Source of the DNA: Gammaproteobacteria bacterium
GTDB lineage: Bacteria > Pseudomonadota > Gammaproteobacteria > UBA6429 > Thiohalophilaceae
Direction: 5' to 3'
Length of the DNA stretch: 64,000 nucleotides
NCBI GenBank assembly: GCA_029880855.1
Contig: JAOUNS010000008.1
Coordinates: 112,855-176,854, forward strand
This document shows positions 45,726-54,712 of this stretch, in pieces. Under the pieces are notes generated by a model. The model was not told the origin of the DNA, searched no databases, and saw nothing but the letters and a program-made list of their open reading frames with translations. Each line of letters opens with the position of its first letter. The stretch's first letter is position 1. Made by a program: the position numbers and the translations under genes.

Positions 45726-45935
45726 TTATATTTTCAAACCACAAACCACACAACGGTTTTGTTTTTGAGAACAAGTGTCACATATTACCCATGCATTATT
45801 TCTATAATGACGATCATTTTGTCGATTTTCACCATCCCATATTTCGTTACATTCCGGACAAATTCCAAATGACCTTTTAAGCATTGTATTTTTGCACGTT
45901 TGACTACAATAAAGCGCCTCAGGTGAAATACTCAT
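45726..45935 (-). CDS. Small CxxC zinc-ribbon protein, unknown function
   Basis: 69 aa from the ATG at 45935 (AGGAA 11 nt upstream); a TTG at 46001 would give 91 aa. Eight cysteines in four pairs (CSQTC, CPEC, CDTC, CVVC) make two zinc ribbons; the end (WVICDTCSQKQNRCVVCGLK) resembles rubredoxin-like tails of many uncharacterised proteins. No other domain. It is 133 bp downstream of the caspase-like gene on the same strand and shares its low G+C, so it is considered part of the same island. Confidence 0.6.
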   Translation of the reverse strand: MSISPEALYCSQTCKNTMLKRSFGICPECNEIWDGENRQNDRHYRNNAWVICDTCSQKQNRCVVCGLKI

Positions 45936-46068
45936 TAAAGATAAAATTCCTATGTAACTTGCGTTTAAGACGTGTGGAGGCGTAGCAAGCTGGTCTAACA
46001 AAGATGACGGAGGGATTAAATAGTCGCCGGCTTGACGAAGTAGTTAATAAATGGTCCCTTCGATCTTT

Positions 46069-46683
46069 TTAATCAAATAATGGCATTGGTCGAATTGGAA
46101 TGCATTCCGGCCATTGTCGACGATGGCTGGAAGGTCGATCACCACTCTGTGTACGTTTATGCCCATCTCCTATGCTGGCAACTGTTGCTGCCGTTAGTGC
46201 TTCTGTATAGGCACTTAAAATCACCTTTTCAACTCCTCTGGATACTAATGAAAAATACAACCGAGCCACAAATGAATCTAATGCAGTGTATTTCTCAGTA
46301 TTTTGTGGTGTTCCTCCGTGACAGGCGAAAAGTTTAAGATTCTTCACATTTTTTGGCAGGCCATCACTGATCATTCGAGTGGCAAGTATTGGTGCTGTTA
46401 TTTCAATTCTTTCACGCGCAAATATGTTGATATTATTGATCGTTTTTCTACCAATATTACAATGCGCCATAATATATACGGTATAACATTCCGGGTCACT
46501 ATTCCTTAATTCGCTCAAAGGGCTGCCAGTACCGTGAACAAGTATTTTCGGAATCTTCCTCCTCGAAGAGGGAGATTGAAAATGTTGAGATGCATTTCTC
46601 CGCCACTCTTTTGCTGCTTCTGCCAACTGGGAATTAGACTCACCGTCTGCATAAGGGATGTAAATATAGTATTGTCCCGGCAT
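46069..46683 (-). CDS. Candidate clan CD (caspase/CHAT/C80-like) cysteine protease
   Basis: 204 aa from the ATG at 46683, which has a perfect AGGAG. The predicted core has a beta strand then His74 in YTVYIMAHCNIG, and a second strand then Cys121 in NLKLFACHGG, followed by a third strand in VEKVILSAYTEAL. A hydrophobic strand ending in H and another ending in AC is the clan CD dyad pattern (caspases, gingipain, CHAT, MARTX C80). The tail (SSHRRQWPECIPIRP) is basic and Pro-rich. No signal peptide. I know no named family for it, so the enzyme claim is an inference. Co-directional with the small genes on both sides. Confidence 0.65.
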   Translation of the reverse strand: MPGQYYIYIPYADGESNSQLAEAAKEWRRNASQHFQSPSSRRKIPKILVHGTGSPLSELRNSDPECYTVYIMAHCNIGRKTINNINIFARERIEITAPILATRMISDGLPKNVKNLKLFACHGGTPQNTEKYTALDSFVARLYFSLVSRGVEKVILSAYTEALTAATVASIGDGHKRTQSGDRPSSHRRQWPECIPIRPMPLFD

Positions 46684-46719
46684 GATAATCTCCTGCTTCA
46701 ATCCTTCGGCGTATACTTT

Positions 46720-47004
46720 TTACTCACCACCCATTGGATAGAATGTGTAGCCTTTTCCACCTGTTCGTTTCCACCAAGAGGCTTTATAAACAGAGTCAAC
46801 TTCTATCACTGGCTCTAATACTGATTCTTTAACCATTATATTTATTAGCGACTGATCAGTTTTAATTAAATGAATCGCTTTATCTTCAGCTTCTTCAATT
46901 GAATCAGCTTTGACAATTCTGGTTGTATAAAAACCCATATTTTTCACTTTTCCATCAATAATGACTTCGAAGTTTCGGCCTTCTAAAATAATCGAGTACT
47001 TCAT
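46720..47004 (-). CDS. Small conserved-looking protein, unknown function
   Basis: 94 aa, MKYSIILEGRNFEVIIDGKV then GFYTTRIVKADSIEEAEDKAIHLIKTD, a strand-strand-helix layout seen in some short hypothetical proteins. No signal peptide or cysteines. Only a weak ribosome-binding site is visible. It is the first gene of the A+T-rich island, 36 bp upstream of the caspase-like gene; it could be a regulator, antagonist or substrate of the protease, which is speculation. Confidence 0.6.
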   Translation of the reverse strand: MKYSIILEGRNFEVIIDGKVKNMGFYTTRIVKADSIEEAEDKAIHLIKTDQSLINIMVKESVLEPVIEVDSVYKASWWKRTGGKGYTFYPMGGE

Positions 47005-47470
47005 TTTGCAAATAACTATAATCAGTGGTCAGAAAATCGCTTTTTCAATGACGCATTTATATCCAATTAAAAACCTTGCATCGAGATAATTAATAACTTT
47101 ACCATTTTTAGTGGGCCTGTACCTGTTTGAGAAAGCCAGACATCCCGATTGGGTTATTAACTAACTCCTGTTTAAACCAGGGGCAAAGTGTTACAGCTAT
47201 CCCATCAAGTACTGTGCATAATTGTTAATCAATACCTGTCAAATTTGGCTGCATTACTTCTACTTTCAGTCGCCGGCAACAGTTTGTCACCAGGCTCCAC
47301 CCTTTGCTTTGCTTGCTTTCATTTGGAAAATGAAAGCAACCTGCCTCAGCCGCGCAGCGGCGGGCGGACCTGTGATCAATACCTCCAGCGAGTCAGTTGA
47401 TTGATAAAGGAAACCCAAAATCAAATCCTTCCGACACCGATTATTATACCTTGTATTGTGGTTCGCCAGC
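47005..47470. other. Gene-free region with palindrome and dispersed repeat
   Basis: 466 bp upstream of the small-gene island. It holds a perfect 12-bp palindrome (TTGCTTTCATTT/AAATGAAAGCAA, 47313-47339) and, at 47344-47366, CCTCAGCCGCGCAGCGGCGG, the reverse complement of 63760-63782 at the right edge. Two short frames here follow this repeat and look non-coding. Confidence 0.55.
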
Positions 47471-48097
47471 TCACCCTGACCTGCGTGCTTTTATGAGGAG
47501 CCAAATCGAGAATGACATTTCACCTATAATACTCGGAACAGCTACCAACGCCAGGAAAACAGAGCTGTAGTTTTCATAATTTGGAAGCAGGAAATGCGCC
47601 GCAGTATCAACCATATACATGGCACCGGCAATGACGAGAAAGATTGCAATAATTTTTGGCCCGTCGATGATATTGCCTAAAAGGATGAGATGAATACCAA
47701 AAAAGAACAGACCGATGAGCCAAATAGTATTAAAAATATCAACTTGATTCAGAATGTCTTCACTAACGCTTAAAGCAAGCGCCCTCGGAAGCGCAAAAAC
47801 GGCAACCCCCATAATTACTGCATGGGTCATCCTGAATAGAGTGCTCAATCCTGACAATGCATGCTCTTTAAATAACTCATAGAGAGCCCATGCAACCACA
47901 ATGTCGAAAACGACAGTTATCATAAATGCCAGGATTCCCGCTCTTACAATAATGTGATTTTGCTGAACTGCAGCGACAGGGTTTTCACGAATCAATTCCA
48001 GAGAAAAAAAGTTTGCGAACATTGCCGCAACGAAAATGATTAAATAACCAACACCGGCAATCAGCGAGAGAGTTCCTGGCCGCAAGGTTCTGTCCAT
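47471..48097 (-). CDS. DUF4386 family membrane protein
   Basis: 208 aa, AGGAAA upstream of the ATG. Six hydrophobic helices; the family start SLIAGVGYLIIFVAAMFANFF and C-terminal MVDTAAHFLLPNYENYSSVFLALVAVPSIIGEMSFSIWLL match DUF4386. Function unknown. The next gene upstream is 49 bp away on the same strand. Confidence 0.82.
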   Translation of the reverse strand: MDRTLRPGTLSLIAGVGYLIIFVAAMFANFFSLELIRENPVAAVQQNHIIVRAGILAFMITVVFDIVVAWALYELFKEHALSGLSTLFRMTHAVIMGVAVFALPRALALSVSEDILNQVDIFNTIWLIGLFFFGIHLILLGNIIDGPKIIAIFLVIAGAMYMVDTAAHFLLPNYENYSSVFLALVAVPSIIGEMSFSIWLLIKARRSG

Positions 48098-48146
48098 TTT
48101 TTATGTTTCCTTGGTAGACTGGTAAAGATACGCAGGCTGACGAATT

Positions 48147-49538
48147 TTATTTTTTCTTTGCAAAAAACTCGGACATGGCATGGTCCTCGATCTCCAGTTT
48201 GGAAATAATTTCCTGCATTCTTTGTTCAGCCAATGGATAGGTGCTTTTGGTTGCGTTGTAGTTGATGATGATCTCTATGGGCGCACGGATACGTGTAACG
48301 GCGCGCAGATAAGACGTATTCCCCGGTTCAAGACGCGGCACTTCACAAACATCTTCCTTCAACGCAAGTTTCTGATGCTCCTGCAAGGTCCAGCTTTTGG
48401 GCTGGATCACACCGGAGACCAATATACCGGAAAAGGTTTCATCACCAACCAGTTTTCTTGATGAGTCAAATCTGTACCATGCAGTGAGATGCGGCTGTTT
48501 GGTTAACGGCTTGATTTTTGTCAATTTCACATCCGGCATACCACCAAATATTTTGTTTATCGTTTCTCCGGGTTTGATTGTTTGCCCTTCCGGCAGGACA
48601 TTGATAGAGATGACCATCCCATGCTGAATTCGAGGTTTCTCCAGTGGTGCCGCATCCAGATACAGTTCTGATGTTGGCTGTTCAGGAAGATAGCCTCGAT
48701 ACCGATCCGGTCGCCAGTCGCTCGACAGCGGCAGGTGAAAGCCAAACAGGTATGAACCAACCCTGGCGCCTTGCGGCGTCTCGGCAAAGTAGTAAGGATT
48801 ATCCATAGCCTCATTTTTATCCGAGCCGACGGTATTTGGCATCATGCTGATGACAGACTGATAGGGCTCTGCGCATTTCGGGCAAAGTTTCAGCGCCTTT
48901 TCCAGGGCCGATACCATTTTGTGCGGTTTTTTGGAAAGCTGACAATGATAGGCGATGGCAAGTTGAACAAGCCCTGCCGCGTCTTTTTCCCCGGCTTTTG
49001 TCAACGCTTTACGTAAAACATCTTCCGCACCTTTACCCAGGAAAGTACTCAGCATGATGCCTTTCATGGTCAGAGGTAAGGCGGCATCCGGAAATTTGCT
49101 GATGAGTTTTTCTGTCTGCTCAAAGGCGGTTTCCGCCGCCTGCGGTTCATCGATATGGTGTCCATAACGCCAAAATGTGACGACCAATGCGCCGAGTTCC
49201 GGTGCTGACAACAATGTGGTTTCCTGCCGCTTCACCAGTGGCAGTATGGATCGCCACTCCTCGACCAGTTGTACTGCACCGCTCTCATCCTTGTAAACAG
49301 GCGGCCAGGTCGAATAACGGGCTTCGTTATTCAACAACCAGTTTTTCAGCTTGTGCAATTCATCATTTTTTTCAGGAACAACAATTTTTTCCAGATTGAT
49401 CCACGGTGCCGGAGCGGTGGTAATTTTCCGGTTTGCTTCTGCATAAAAGGCCCGTCCTTCAAGTACGCTCGGTACGGCATGCAGGGGGCTGCTGTTAAAT
49501 GCGGTGACAAGTATAAGCAGTGATAAAATCCGTTTCAT
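48147..49538 (-). CDS. Secreted TPR-like protein, unknown function
   Basis: 463 aa. Signal peptide (MKRILSLLILVTAFNSSPLHA). The middle has degenerate TPR-type helices (AAETAFEQTEKLISKFPDAALPLTMKG, MVSALEKALKLCPKCAEPYQSV). A C-terminal beta-rich domain resembles a TonB_C-like end (GMPDVKLTKIKPLTKQPHL, EIIINYNATKSTYPLAEQR). A CPKC pair (KLCPKCAEP) could bind metal or form a disulfide. No named family recognised. Probably periplasmic. Confidence 0.65.
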   Translation of the reverse strand: MKRILSLLILVTAFNSSPLHAVPSVLEGRAFYAEANRKITTAPAPWINLEKIVVPEKNDELHKLKNWLLNNEARYSTWPPVYKDESGAVQLVEEWRSILPLVKRQETTLLSAPELGALVVTFWRYGHHIDEPQAAETAFEQTEKLISKFPDAALPLTMKGIMLSTFLGKGAEDVLRKALTKAGEKDAAGLVQLAIAYHCQLSKKPHKMVSALEKALKLCPKCAEPYQSVISMMPNTVGSDKNEAMDNPYYFAETPQGARVGSYLFGFHLPLSSDWRPDRYRGYLPEQPTSELYLDAAPLEKPRIQHGMVISINVLPEGQTIKPGETINKIFGGMPDVKLTKIKPLTKQPHLTAWYRFDSSRKLVGDETFSGILVSGVIQPKSWTLQEHQKLALKEDVCEVPRLEPGNTSYLRAVTRIRAPIEIIINYNATKSTYPLAEQRMQEIISKLEIEDHAMSEFFAKKK

Positions 49539-49781
49539 GGCAAGCCCCTGTAAATAATCAAATGGAACTGATGATAATACCTACCCATGTAATTTAAGTA
49601 TAGTCATCAACACACCATACGACGCCAATCCACATTAAAACATAAGCAGACACTAATATTTCAGGATAAAACGCGGCTGGTCTGCATCACCGGGGAAATA
49701 GATCATTTGATCATTCTGGTAGTATAATCCACTACTGAATCGGTCATCTGTACCAATAATCAACCATAAAAAAGGTTCAAC

Positions 49782-50153
49782 GTGAAAATCGAATACCCCA
49801 TGCGCGCCCTGTTCCTGATCCTGCTTTCACTGCATATCGGTGTGGCGGTGTTTGTCCTGCAACATCGGGGGGATGTGCGTCTGCCGCCCATTGTCAATCT
49901 GGTGATTGCCGTGATTCTGATCATCTACTGGGCTGATCGCTGGTATACCTATCTGGCGGACAAGGTCTATATCAACAAGGCCAGCGCACTGGTGCTGCTG
50001 TTCGCGGTGGTGGTGATGTCCATCTCCGTACTGCATCTCTCCGGTCACGAGTTTGCCGGCACGCTCCACTGGGTATTCTATACTGTACACAGCATCACGC
50101 TGCTCTTGTTGCTGTTGTTCTATCGGACCTTCCAACGCAATCGACTGTTTTAA
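49782..50153 (+). CDS. Small integral membrane protein, unknown function
   Basis: 123 aa from a GTG at 49782 with AGGTTCAAC upstream. Four hydrophobic helices (ALFLILLSLHIGVAVFVL, LPPIVNLVIAVILIIYWA, ALVLLFAVVVMSISVLHL, WVFYTVHSITLLLLLLFY) with short basic ends. It is co-directional with the following secreted-protein gene, 11 bp away, so an operon is likely. Confidence 0.7.
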   Translation: MKIEYPMRALFLILLSLHIGVAVFVLQHRGDVRLPPIVNLVIAVILIIYWADRWYTYLADKVYINKASALVLLFAVVVMSISVLHLSGHEFAGTLHWVFYTVHSITLLLLLLFYRTFQRNRLF

Positions 50154-50164
50154 AGGACATCGCC

Positions 50165-50704
50165 ATGCGCAGAGCGCTGCTGGTTATTCTTATATATAGT
50201 GTTTGTCTCACCGCCGGGGCAGGCGTCGAAACCACCCTGGTCGAGGATCAATCGGGCAGTTGTATGATTCGTATCGTCCATAGTGCGGCGCCATCCGACA
50301 CGAGCGGGGTACTTGTGTTGCGCAGTTATATGAAGAACAGCGGCCAGGTCATGGAGCCCTGCCCGCCCGACCGGGAACAAACCGGTCATAGTCTGCGGTT
50401 GGCCTTGCAGGCCTATGCCGCACAACAACTCAAACCGTTCAACGGCATCATGCTGGGCAGGATCATGCGCTATCCATGGTTACAGGCCTATCTCGCCGAA
50501 CAACCGGCCCATCGCGGCAAGGTCACTCGCGCCTACCACGACAAGCTGTTTAATCATCCCGGTTTTTTGCATGAAGCAGTGCAACCCTTGCCGTCTGTGC
50601 TGGCTGATTTCAATCTGAAGATTGTCAGTGCGAGTTGTGAAAAGATCCTGATCGACAAGGACGGTAAAGCCACCGATGCCATCTGCTGGCTGAATGTGAA
50701 ATAA
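50165..50704 (+). CDS. Secreted protein of unknown function
   Basis: 179 aa, AAAGGACATCGCC before the ATG. Signal peptide (ALLVILIYSVCLTAGAG). Four cysteines are in the mature region (GSCMIRI, EPCPPDR, ASCEKIL, AICWLNV), suggesting two disulfides. A helix-rich centre (SLRLALQAYAAQQLKPFNGIMLG) is followed by an acidic/basic end. No family recognised; it pairs with the preceding membrane protein. Confidence 0.65.
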   Translation: MRRALLVILIYSVCLTAGAGVETTLVEDQSGSCMIRIVHSAAPSDTSGVLVLRSYMKNSGQVMEPCPPDREQTGHSLRLALQAYAAQQLKPFNGIMLGRIMRYPWLQAYLAEQPAHRGKVTRAYHDKLFNHPGFLHEAVQPLPSVLADFNLKIVSASCEKILIDKDGKATDAICWLNVK

Positions 50705-50725
50705 CGCAAGATATTGCAGGGAGAG

Positions 50726-50756
50726 TGCCTGCCCTGTTGTCATTACAGGACAGGCA
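50726..50756. terminator. Bidirectional terminator-like hairpin
   Basis: 12-bp arms TGCCTGCCCTGT/ACAGGACAGGCA with one mismatch and a 7-nt loop sit in the 60-bp gap between convergent genes. The T-run is weak. Confidence 0.55.
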
Positions 50757-50764
50757 ACAGGTGA

Positions 50765-51154
50765 TCAGGCGTTGAGCGCGTCGCGTACCCGTTCCAGCTT
50801 GGCCTTGACCTCACCGGCCAGTTCGTGAATACCGGGTTGTTGCACCAGATCCAGCACGGCAGCCGGGTCCATAAATGCCACAGTGATCGAACCGTTTTCC
50901 TCTTCACGCACCACCACATTGCAGGGTAATAACAAACCGATATCCGGTTCCGCTGTCAGGGCCTTGTTGGCCAGGACCGGGTTACAGGCGCCGAGGATCT
51001 TGTAGGGGCGTTTGTCCAGATCCAGCTTTTTCTTCATCACTGCCTTGACGTCAATTTCAGTCAGAACGCCGAATCCTTCCTTGCCAAGTTCTTCGGTAAC
51101 GCGGGTCAGCGCGTCTTCGTAACTGCCGTTGAATGTGGTTGAAAAACCGTACAT
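50765..51154 (-). CDS. DUF302 family protein
   Basis: 129 aa from the ATG at 51154 (GGAGG 6 nt upstream; the ATG at 51187 has none). DUF302 signature: FSTTFNGSYEDALTRVTEELGKEGFGVLTEIDV, the YKILGACNPVLANKAL block and LLLPCNVVVREE, with the paired cysteine/histidine positions thought to bind metal or a small ligand. Often near metal- or sulfur-related genes; here it follows the YHS-ABC operon, 138 bp downstream, and probably has its own promoter. Confidence 0.88.
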   Translation of the reverse strand: MYGFSTTFNGSYEDALTRVTEELGKEGFGVLTEIDVKAVMKKKLDLDKRPYKILGACNPVLANKALTAEPDIGLLLPCNVVVREEENGSITVAFMDPAAVLDLVQQPGIHELAGEVKAKLERVRDALNA

Positions 51155-51292
51155 GAAAAACCTCCGAAAATGAGCGTATATATCCAAAAAGTCAGAATGG
51201 CGGGATTATATACCGGATTGGCCGGTGCTGCGCAGCGGAATCGGCAGGGACCATACATATATATAGTATATGTCTCGACAGTCAGTGAGGAT

Positions 51293-52138
51293 TCACTCTG
51301 CCGGCATATACCGCTCAGGTTGCTGAATGAATTTTTGTTTGCACTGTTCGGTGCAAAACACCAGTTCACGCTGCCCGGCACGATGGCGAATTTTAGCGTT
51401 CCATGTATCGATCTTCATGCGGCAGACCGGGCAATTCAGCCACTGGTGTTGTTCCTCTCGCCGGTCGCGCAGGACACCATCTTCCAGCCACAGGATACGA
51501 TCGGCGATCGCTTCCACACGTGGATCGTGGGTGACGAGGATCACCGCCCGACCTTCATCCCGTGCGATATCGCGCAGTACCATCATCACTTCCAGCCCGC
51601 TTTGTGAGTCCAGATTGCCGGTGGGTTCATCCGCCAAAATCAGGGGCGGTTGATTGATCAGCGCTCTGGCGATGGCGACCCGCTGTTTCTCGCCACCGGA
51701 CAAGGTCCCCGGCAAGGCGTGTTGTCTTTTCTCGATACCCAGACGCCGGATCAAGTCGTCGGCACGGGGTGCCGCAGCCTTGATCCCGCCCGGCATCAAA
51801 TGGGCCGGCAACAAAATGTTGTCCCTGGCGCTGAGCGCGTCCAGCAGGTTAAAGGCCTGAAAGATGAAACCGACCTTTGCGGCCCGGATGGCCGGCAGTT
51901 GCGCTTCGTTCATGCTGCTGATGTCGAGTCCCGCCAGCAGAATACGACCGCTGCTCGGAGTCAGGATGCCACCGAGCATGGACAACAACGTTGTCTTGCC
52001 GGAGCCGGAAGGTCCCATGATCAAGACCAGTTCACCGGTTGCGATCTCCATTGAGACATCATCCACCGCCACCACCCGGGTATTGCCGCTGCCGTATTCC
52101 TTGTGTAAATGACTTGCCGAGAGAATCGTCGAGACCAT
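51293..52138 (-). CDS. ABC transporter ATP-binding protein with C-terminal YHS metal-binding domain
   Basis: 281 aa. The LolD/MacB-type ATPase core has Walker A GPSGSGKTT, signature LSGGEKQR, Walker B LILADEPTGNLDS and H-loop LVTHDPR. From about residue 236 a YHS domain is fused: CPVCRMKIDTWNAKIRHR...ELVFCTEQCKQKF...PERY, with the C-x2-C and C-x3-C of heavy-metal proteins. The fusion points to a metal-linked function. It is the last gene of an operon with two FtsX-type permeases (4-bp gap to the nearer one). Confidence 0.9.
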   Translation of the reverse strand: MVSTILSASHLHKEYGSGNTRVVAVDDVSMEIATGELVLIMGPSGSGKTTLLSMLGGILTPSSGRILLAGLDISSMNEAQLPAIRAAKVGFIFQAFNLLDALSARDNILLPAHLMPGGIKAAAPRADDLIRRLGIEKRQHALPGTLSGGEKQRVAIARALINQPPLILADEPTGNLDSQSGLEVMMVLRDIARDEGRAVILVTHDPRVEAIADRILWLEDGVLRDRREEQHQWLNCPVCRMKIDTWNAKIRHRAGQRELVFCTEQCKQKFIQQPERYMPAE

Positions 52139-52141
52139 GCT

Positions 52142-53251
52142 TTACACCTTGAAGGCTGTCAGGGGATCAACCCGCGCCACCATCCAGGCGGGCGGGATCA
52201 CGGCAAGCAGTGAGACCAACAGTGCGATATAACTCACCCGTAACAGTATCGCCTCCGTCAGTACGAGGTTGATCATGGGGACCAGTGCGGTCAATAAGGG
52301 TGTCAGAATAAACACTGACACCAGTGTAAATATCAGGGCGAGCAAACTGATGATCATGGATTGCAATAACATCATGCCATACAGCGTCCGGTTGGGGAAA
52401 CCGACCGTCTTCAGAATGGCCAGTTCGCGTCGACATCGATCCACCTGCAAATAGGCGGTGAAGACCGCGATGAGTACGGCCAGAATAATCCCAATCAGTG
52501 TCATGATGGAAAGTACCTCGGCCCCCATCAACAGACCAATCTGATAATCATTGGCCAAAAACTGTTCGTGTGTAATCGCCGTCACCTTGTCCACTTCACT
52601 TTCAATACGTGTTGCCAACGCTTTCGCATCCACACCTTCCTCTGCATCGACCAGGATATAACTTAATGAACCCGACACAGCGATAAGATCCTGCAAATCG
52701 TCAAAACTGACAAAGGCGATGGAATTCGACATGGAAAAGGTATCCCTGGTAAAGCCGACAATCCGAAACGAATGATCCCCGATACGGGTCATATCACCCA
52801 GCTTGATCCCGGCCGCCTTTTCCAGCACTTGTGGCAACAGGATCTCGCCACGGGCCGGAAAGGCCTTGCCACTGCTCACCGCCCAGGGTCCCGCCCGCTG
52901 TCCGTCCTCCGGCAAGCCGATCACATAGGAAAACCAGTTACGTTTTCCTGCCGCAAAGACACTGTTCATATACAGGATCGGTGTGGCCCGTTTTACACCC
53001 GCCACCTGTCTGACTTTTGTCAGTTTCCAGTCCCAGACATAACTTGAGGCCATGTGCATGTTCGAAACACCGTGTTGCATGACCCAGACATCCGCCCGCA
53101 TCTTTTCGATATAAGCAATGGTCTGGCGTGACTCACCGACAAAGGAAGCATCCATGATCACCACCAGCACCAGTGCCACCGCCACACTGCCCGCGCCGGA
53201 TAAAACACCGGTCTTTTGCTGCCAGAGTGTTTGCCATAACCATTTATACAT
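52142..53251 (-). CDS. ABC transporter permease, FtsX/DevC-like
   Basis: 369 aa from the ATG at 53251 (AGGTGGA upstream). N-terminal helix (SVAVALVLVVIMDASFVG), a periplasmic domain (VWVMQHGVSNMHMASSYVWDW, VIGLPEDGQRAG) and three C-terminal helices (VLSIMTLIGIILAVLIAVFTAYL, MIISLLALIFTLVSVFIL, YIALLVSLLAVIPPAWMVARVDPLTAFKV) as in MacB/LolC. The PLxAFKV end is typical. It couples to the ATPase gene and follows the other permease with 1 bp spacing. Confidence 0.88.
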   Translation of the reverse strand: MYKWLWQTLWQQKTGVLSGAGSVAVALVLVVIMDASFVGESRQTIAYIEKMRADVWVMQHGVSNMHMASSYVWDWKLTKVRQVAGVKRATPILYMNSVFAAGKRNWFSYVIGLPEDGQRAGPWAVSSGKAFPARGEILLPQVLEKAAGIKLGDMTRIGDHSFRIVGFTRDTFSMSNSIAFVSFDDLQDLIAVSGSLSYILVDAEEGVDAKALATRIESEVDKVTAITHEQFLANDYQIGLLMGAEVLSIMTLIGIILAVLIAVFTAYLQVDRCRRELAILKTVGFPNRTLYGMMLLQSMIISLLALIFTLVSVFILTPLLTALVPMINLVLTEAILLRVSYIALLVSLLAVIPPAWMVARVDPLTAFKV

Positions 53252-53252
53252 A

Positions 53253-54386
53253 TCATTCCACCTGAAACACCAACATGGGATCAGTGCGTGCGATAACACG
53301 CAAGGGCAACAGACTGCCCAGCAGACTCATCACACAGACACCGAGCAGGGTCTGCAACAATCCGCCGATATCCAGTATCACCACCCGATAGACCGGCAAG
53401 TAGTGATCAATGACGACAGCGATGAGACCACCCAAACACAATCCCAAAGGCAAGGCCAGGCCGACCAGGATCAGGGTTTGCAATATCACACTTCGGGCGA
53501 TCAGCCGGTATGGAAAACCCAGCGCCTTCATCACCCCGAAGTTGCGTCGTCGTGCATTCACATCCGCATAAATAATCAAACCAATCACCAGCATGCCGAT
53601 CAGATAAGAAAGGTTTACCAACACGCCCATGATCGGTCCAAACAGATTCTCACCAAGCTCAACATCCTGTTGCGCCAGTTCGGCAGGGGTATAGACATCC
53701 ACCGCCGGTACCCGGGCCTCAATTATTTTTCTGATCGACACCGGGTTAACGCCTTCAGCAAGTTCGATCAGCATAATGCCCAACAAGGGAAAAGTACTGA
53801 TATCCGGTGCGATCTCCGATTCCAGAAAGAGATCGATCAGTCCATCGTAATTGATAAAGCCAAAGGTACTGAATAAGGCGGCACTGCCGGACGTAATACC
53901 GACAACACGAAAGGCATAACCGGAGATCACCACCGGATCGCCGATTTGCAGGGCAAAGCGTTTGGCAAAACCGATATCCACGACCATATCGCGACTGCCC
54001 TGCACCTGTCTGCCCGCGATCAGGTGAGTCGGACCACCCAGGGTATCGTAGACCATCAACAACAAGGGATAACGATAACCGGCGGGGCCATACATGACCC
54101 AAAAACCGGTCATGGGATGGGCCAGCTTCACACCTTCAATGGCTTCAACGTCAGCGCGGACCTGCTGCGGCAAGGTGGAACGTGCAGCGATAAAATTACT
54201 CACCCCGGATTGGGTCATTATCAGTTGTCCGCCGCGATCCAGCACGGCATCCCTGGACTGTTGATACAAACCCAGTTCAAAGCCCCGCAGTCCCAGCGTC
54301 ACGGCAATCGCAGCGCCAATCGCCGCTACAGTCAAGGCGGACCGTATCCGGTGATAAATAATTTGATCTACCGCAAACTGCCACAT
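53253..54386 (-). CDS. ABC transporter permease, FtsX family
   Basis: 377 aa from the ATG at 54386 (AGG 8 nt upstream; an ATG at 54392 is nearly equivalent). Four helices in FtsX layout: ALTVAAIGAAIAVTLGLRGFEL first, then a periplasmic domain (GVSNFIAARSTLPQQVRADVEAIEGV, LIAGRQVQGSRDMVVDIGFAKRFALQIGDPVVISG) and three C-terminal helices ending VIARTDPMLVFQVE. With the neighbouring permease it could form a heterodimer. First gene of the three-gene exporter operon; substrate unknown. Confidence 0.88.
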   Translation of the reverse strand: MWQFAVDQIIYHRIRSALTVAAIGAAIAVTLGLRGFELGLYQQSRDAVLDRGGQLIMTQSGVSNFIAARSTLPQQVRADVEAIEGVKLAHPMTGFWVMYGPAGYRYPLLLMVYDTLGGPTHLIAGRQVQGSRDMVVDIGFAKRFALQIGDPVVISGYAFRVVGITSGSAALFSTFGFINYDGLIDLFLESEIAPDISTFPLLGIMLIELAEGVNPVSIRKIIEARVPAVDVYTPAELAQQDVELGENLFGPIMGVLVNLSYLIGMLVIGLIIYADVNARRRNFGVMKALGFPYRLIARSVILQTLILVGLALPLGLCLGGLIAVVIDHYLPVYRVVILDIGGLLQTLLGVCVMSLLGSLLPLRVIARTDPMLVFQVE

Positions 54387-54712
54387 ATGCATAACCTTTA
54401 ATTGGTGATGTGGTGAAATGGTCTGGTTCAGGCTGTTTTTGTAAACACGCAACTGAATGCCACGCCGTTTACAGCAATGGGCAGGCTGCGTCCGTATCAC
54501 TCAGGTCAGCAGGCCGGGTTTGCGCGGACCCTCGCCTTTGGCAACATGTGTATAAACACATAGACCAATGCCACTGATCCTTCATTGATAATTATCAACT
54601 TTCACACAGTATTCGCCATTGTTGCCTGGCTTTCCGCTTTCCGTGCCGCCCTCCCTGTATATCTCTGTTTTTTTTGTTAGAATTAGCACAGACAGACAAT
54701 AAGGATACCTCC

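Noticed and set aside
45934..46070. Integron attC site near GTCTAAC at 45993
   Set aside because: A matching GTTRRRY core with pairing arms was not found.
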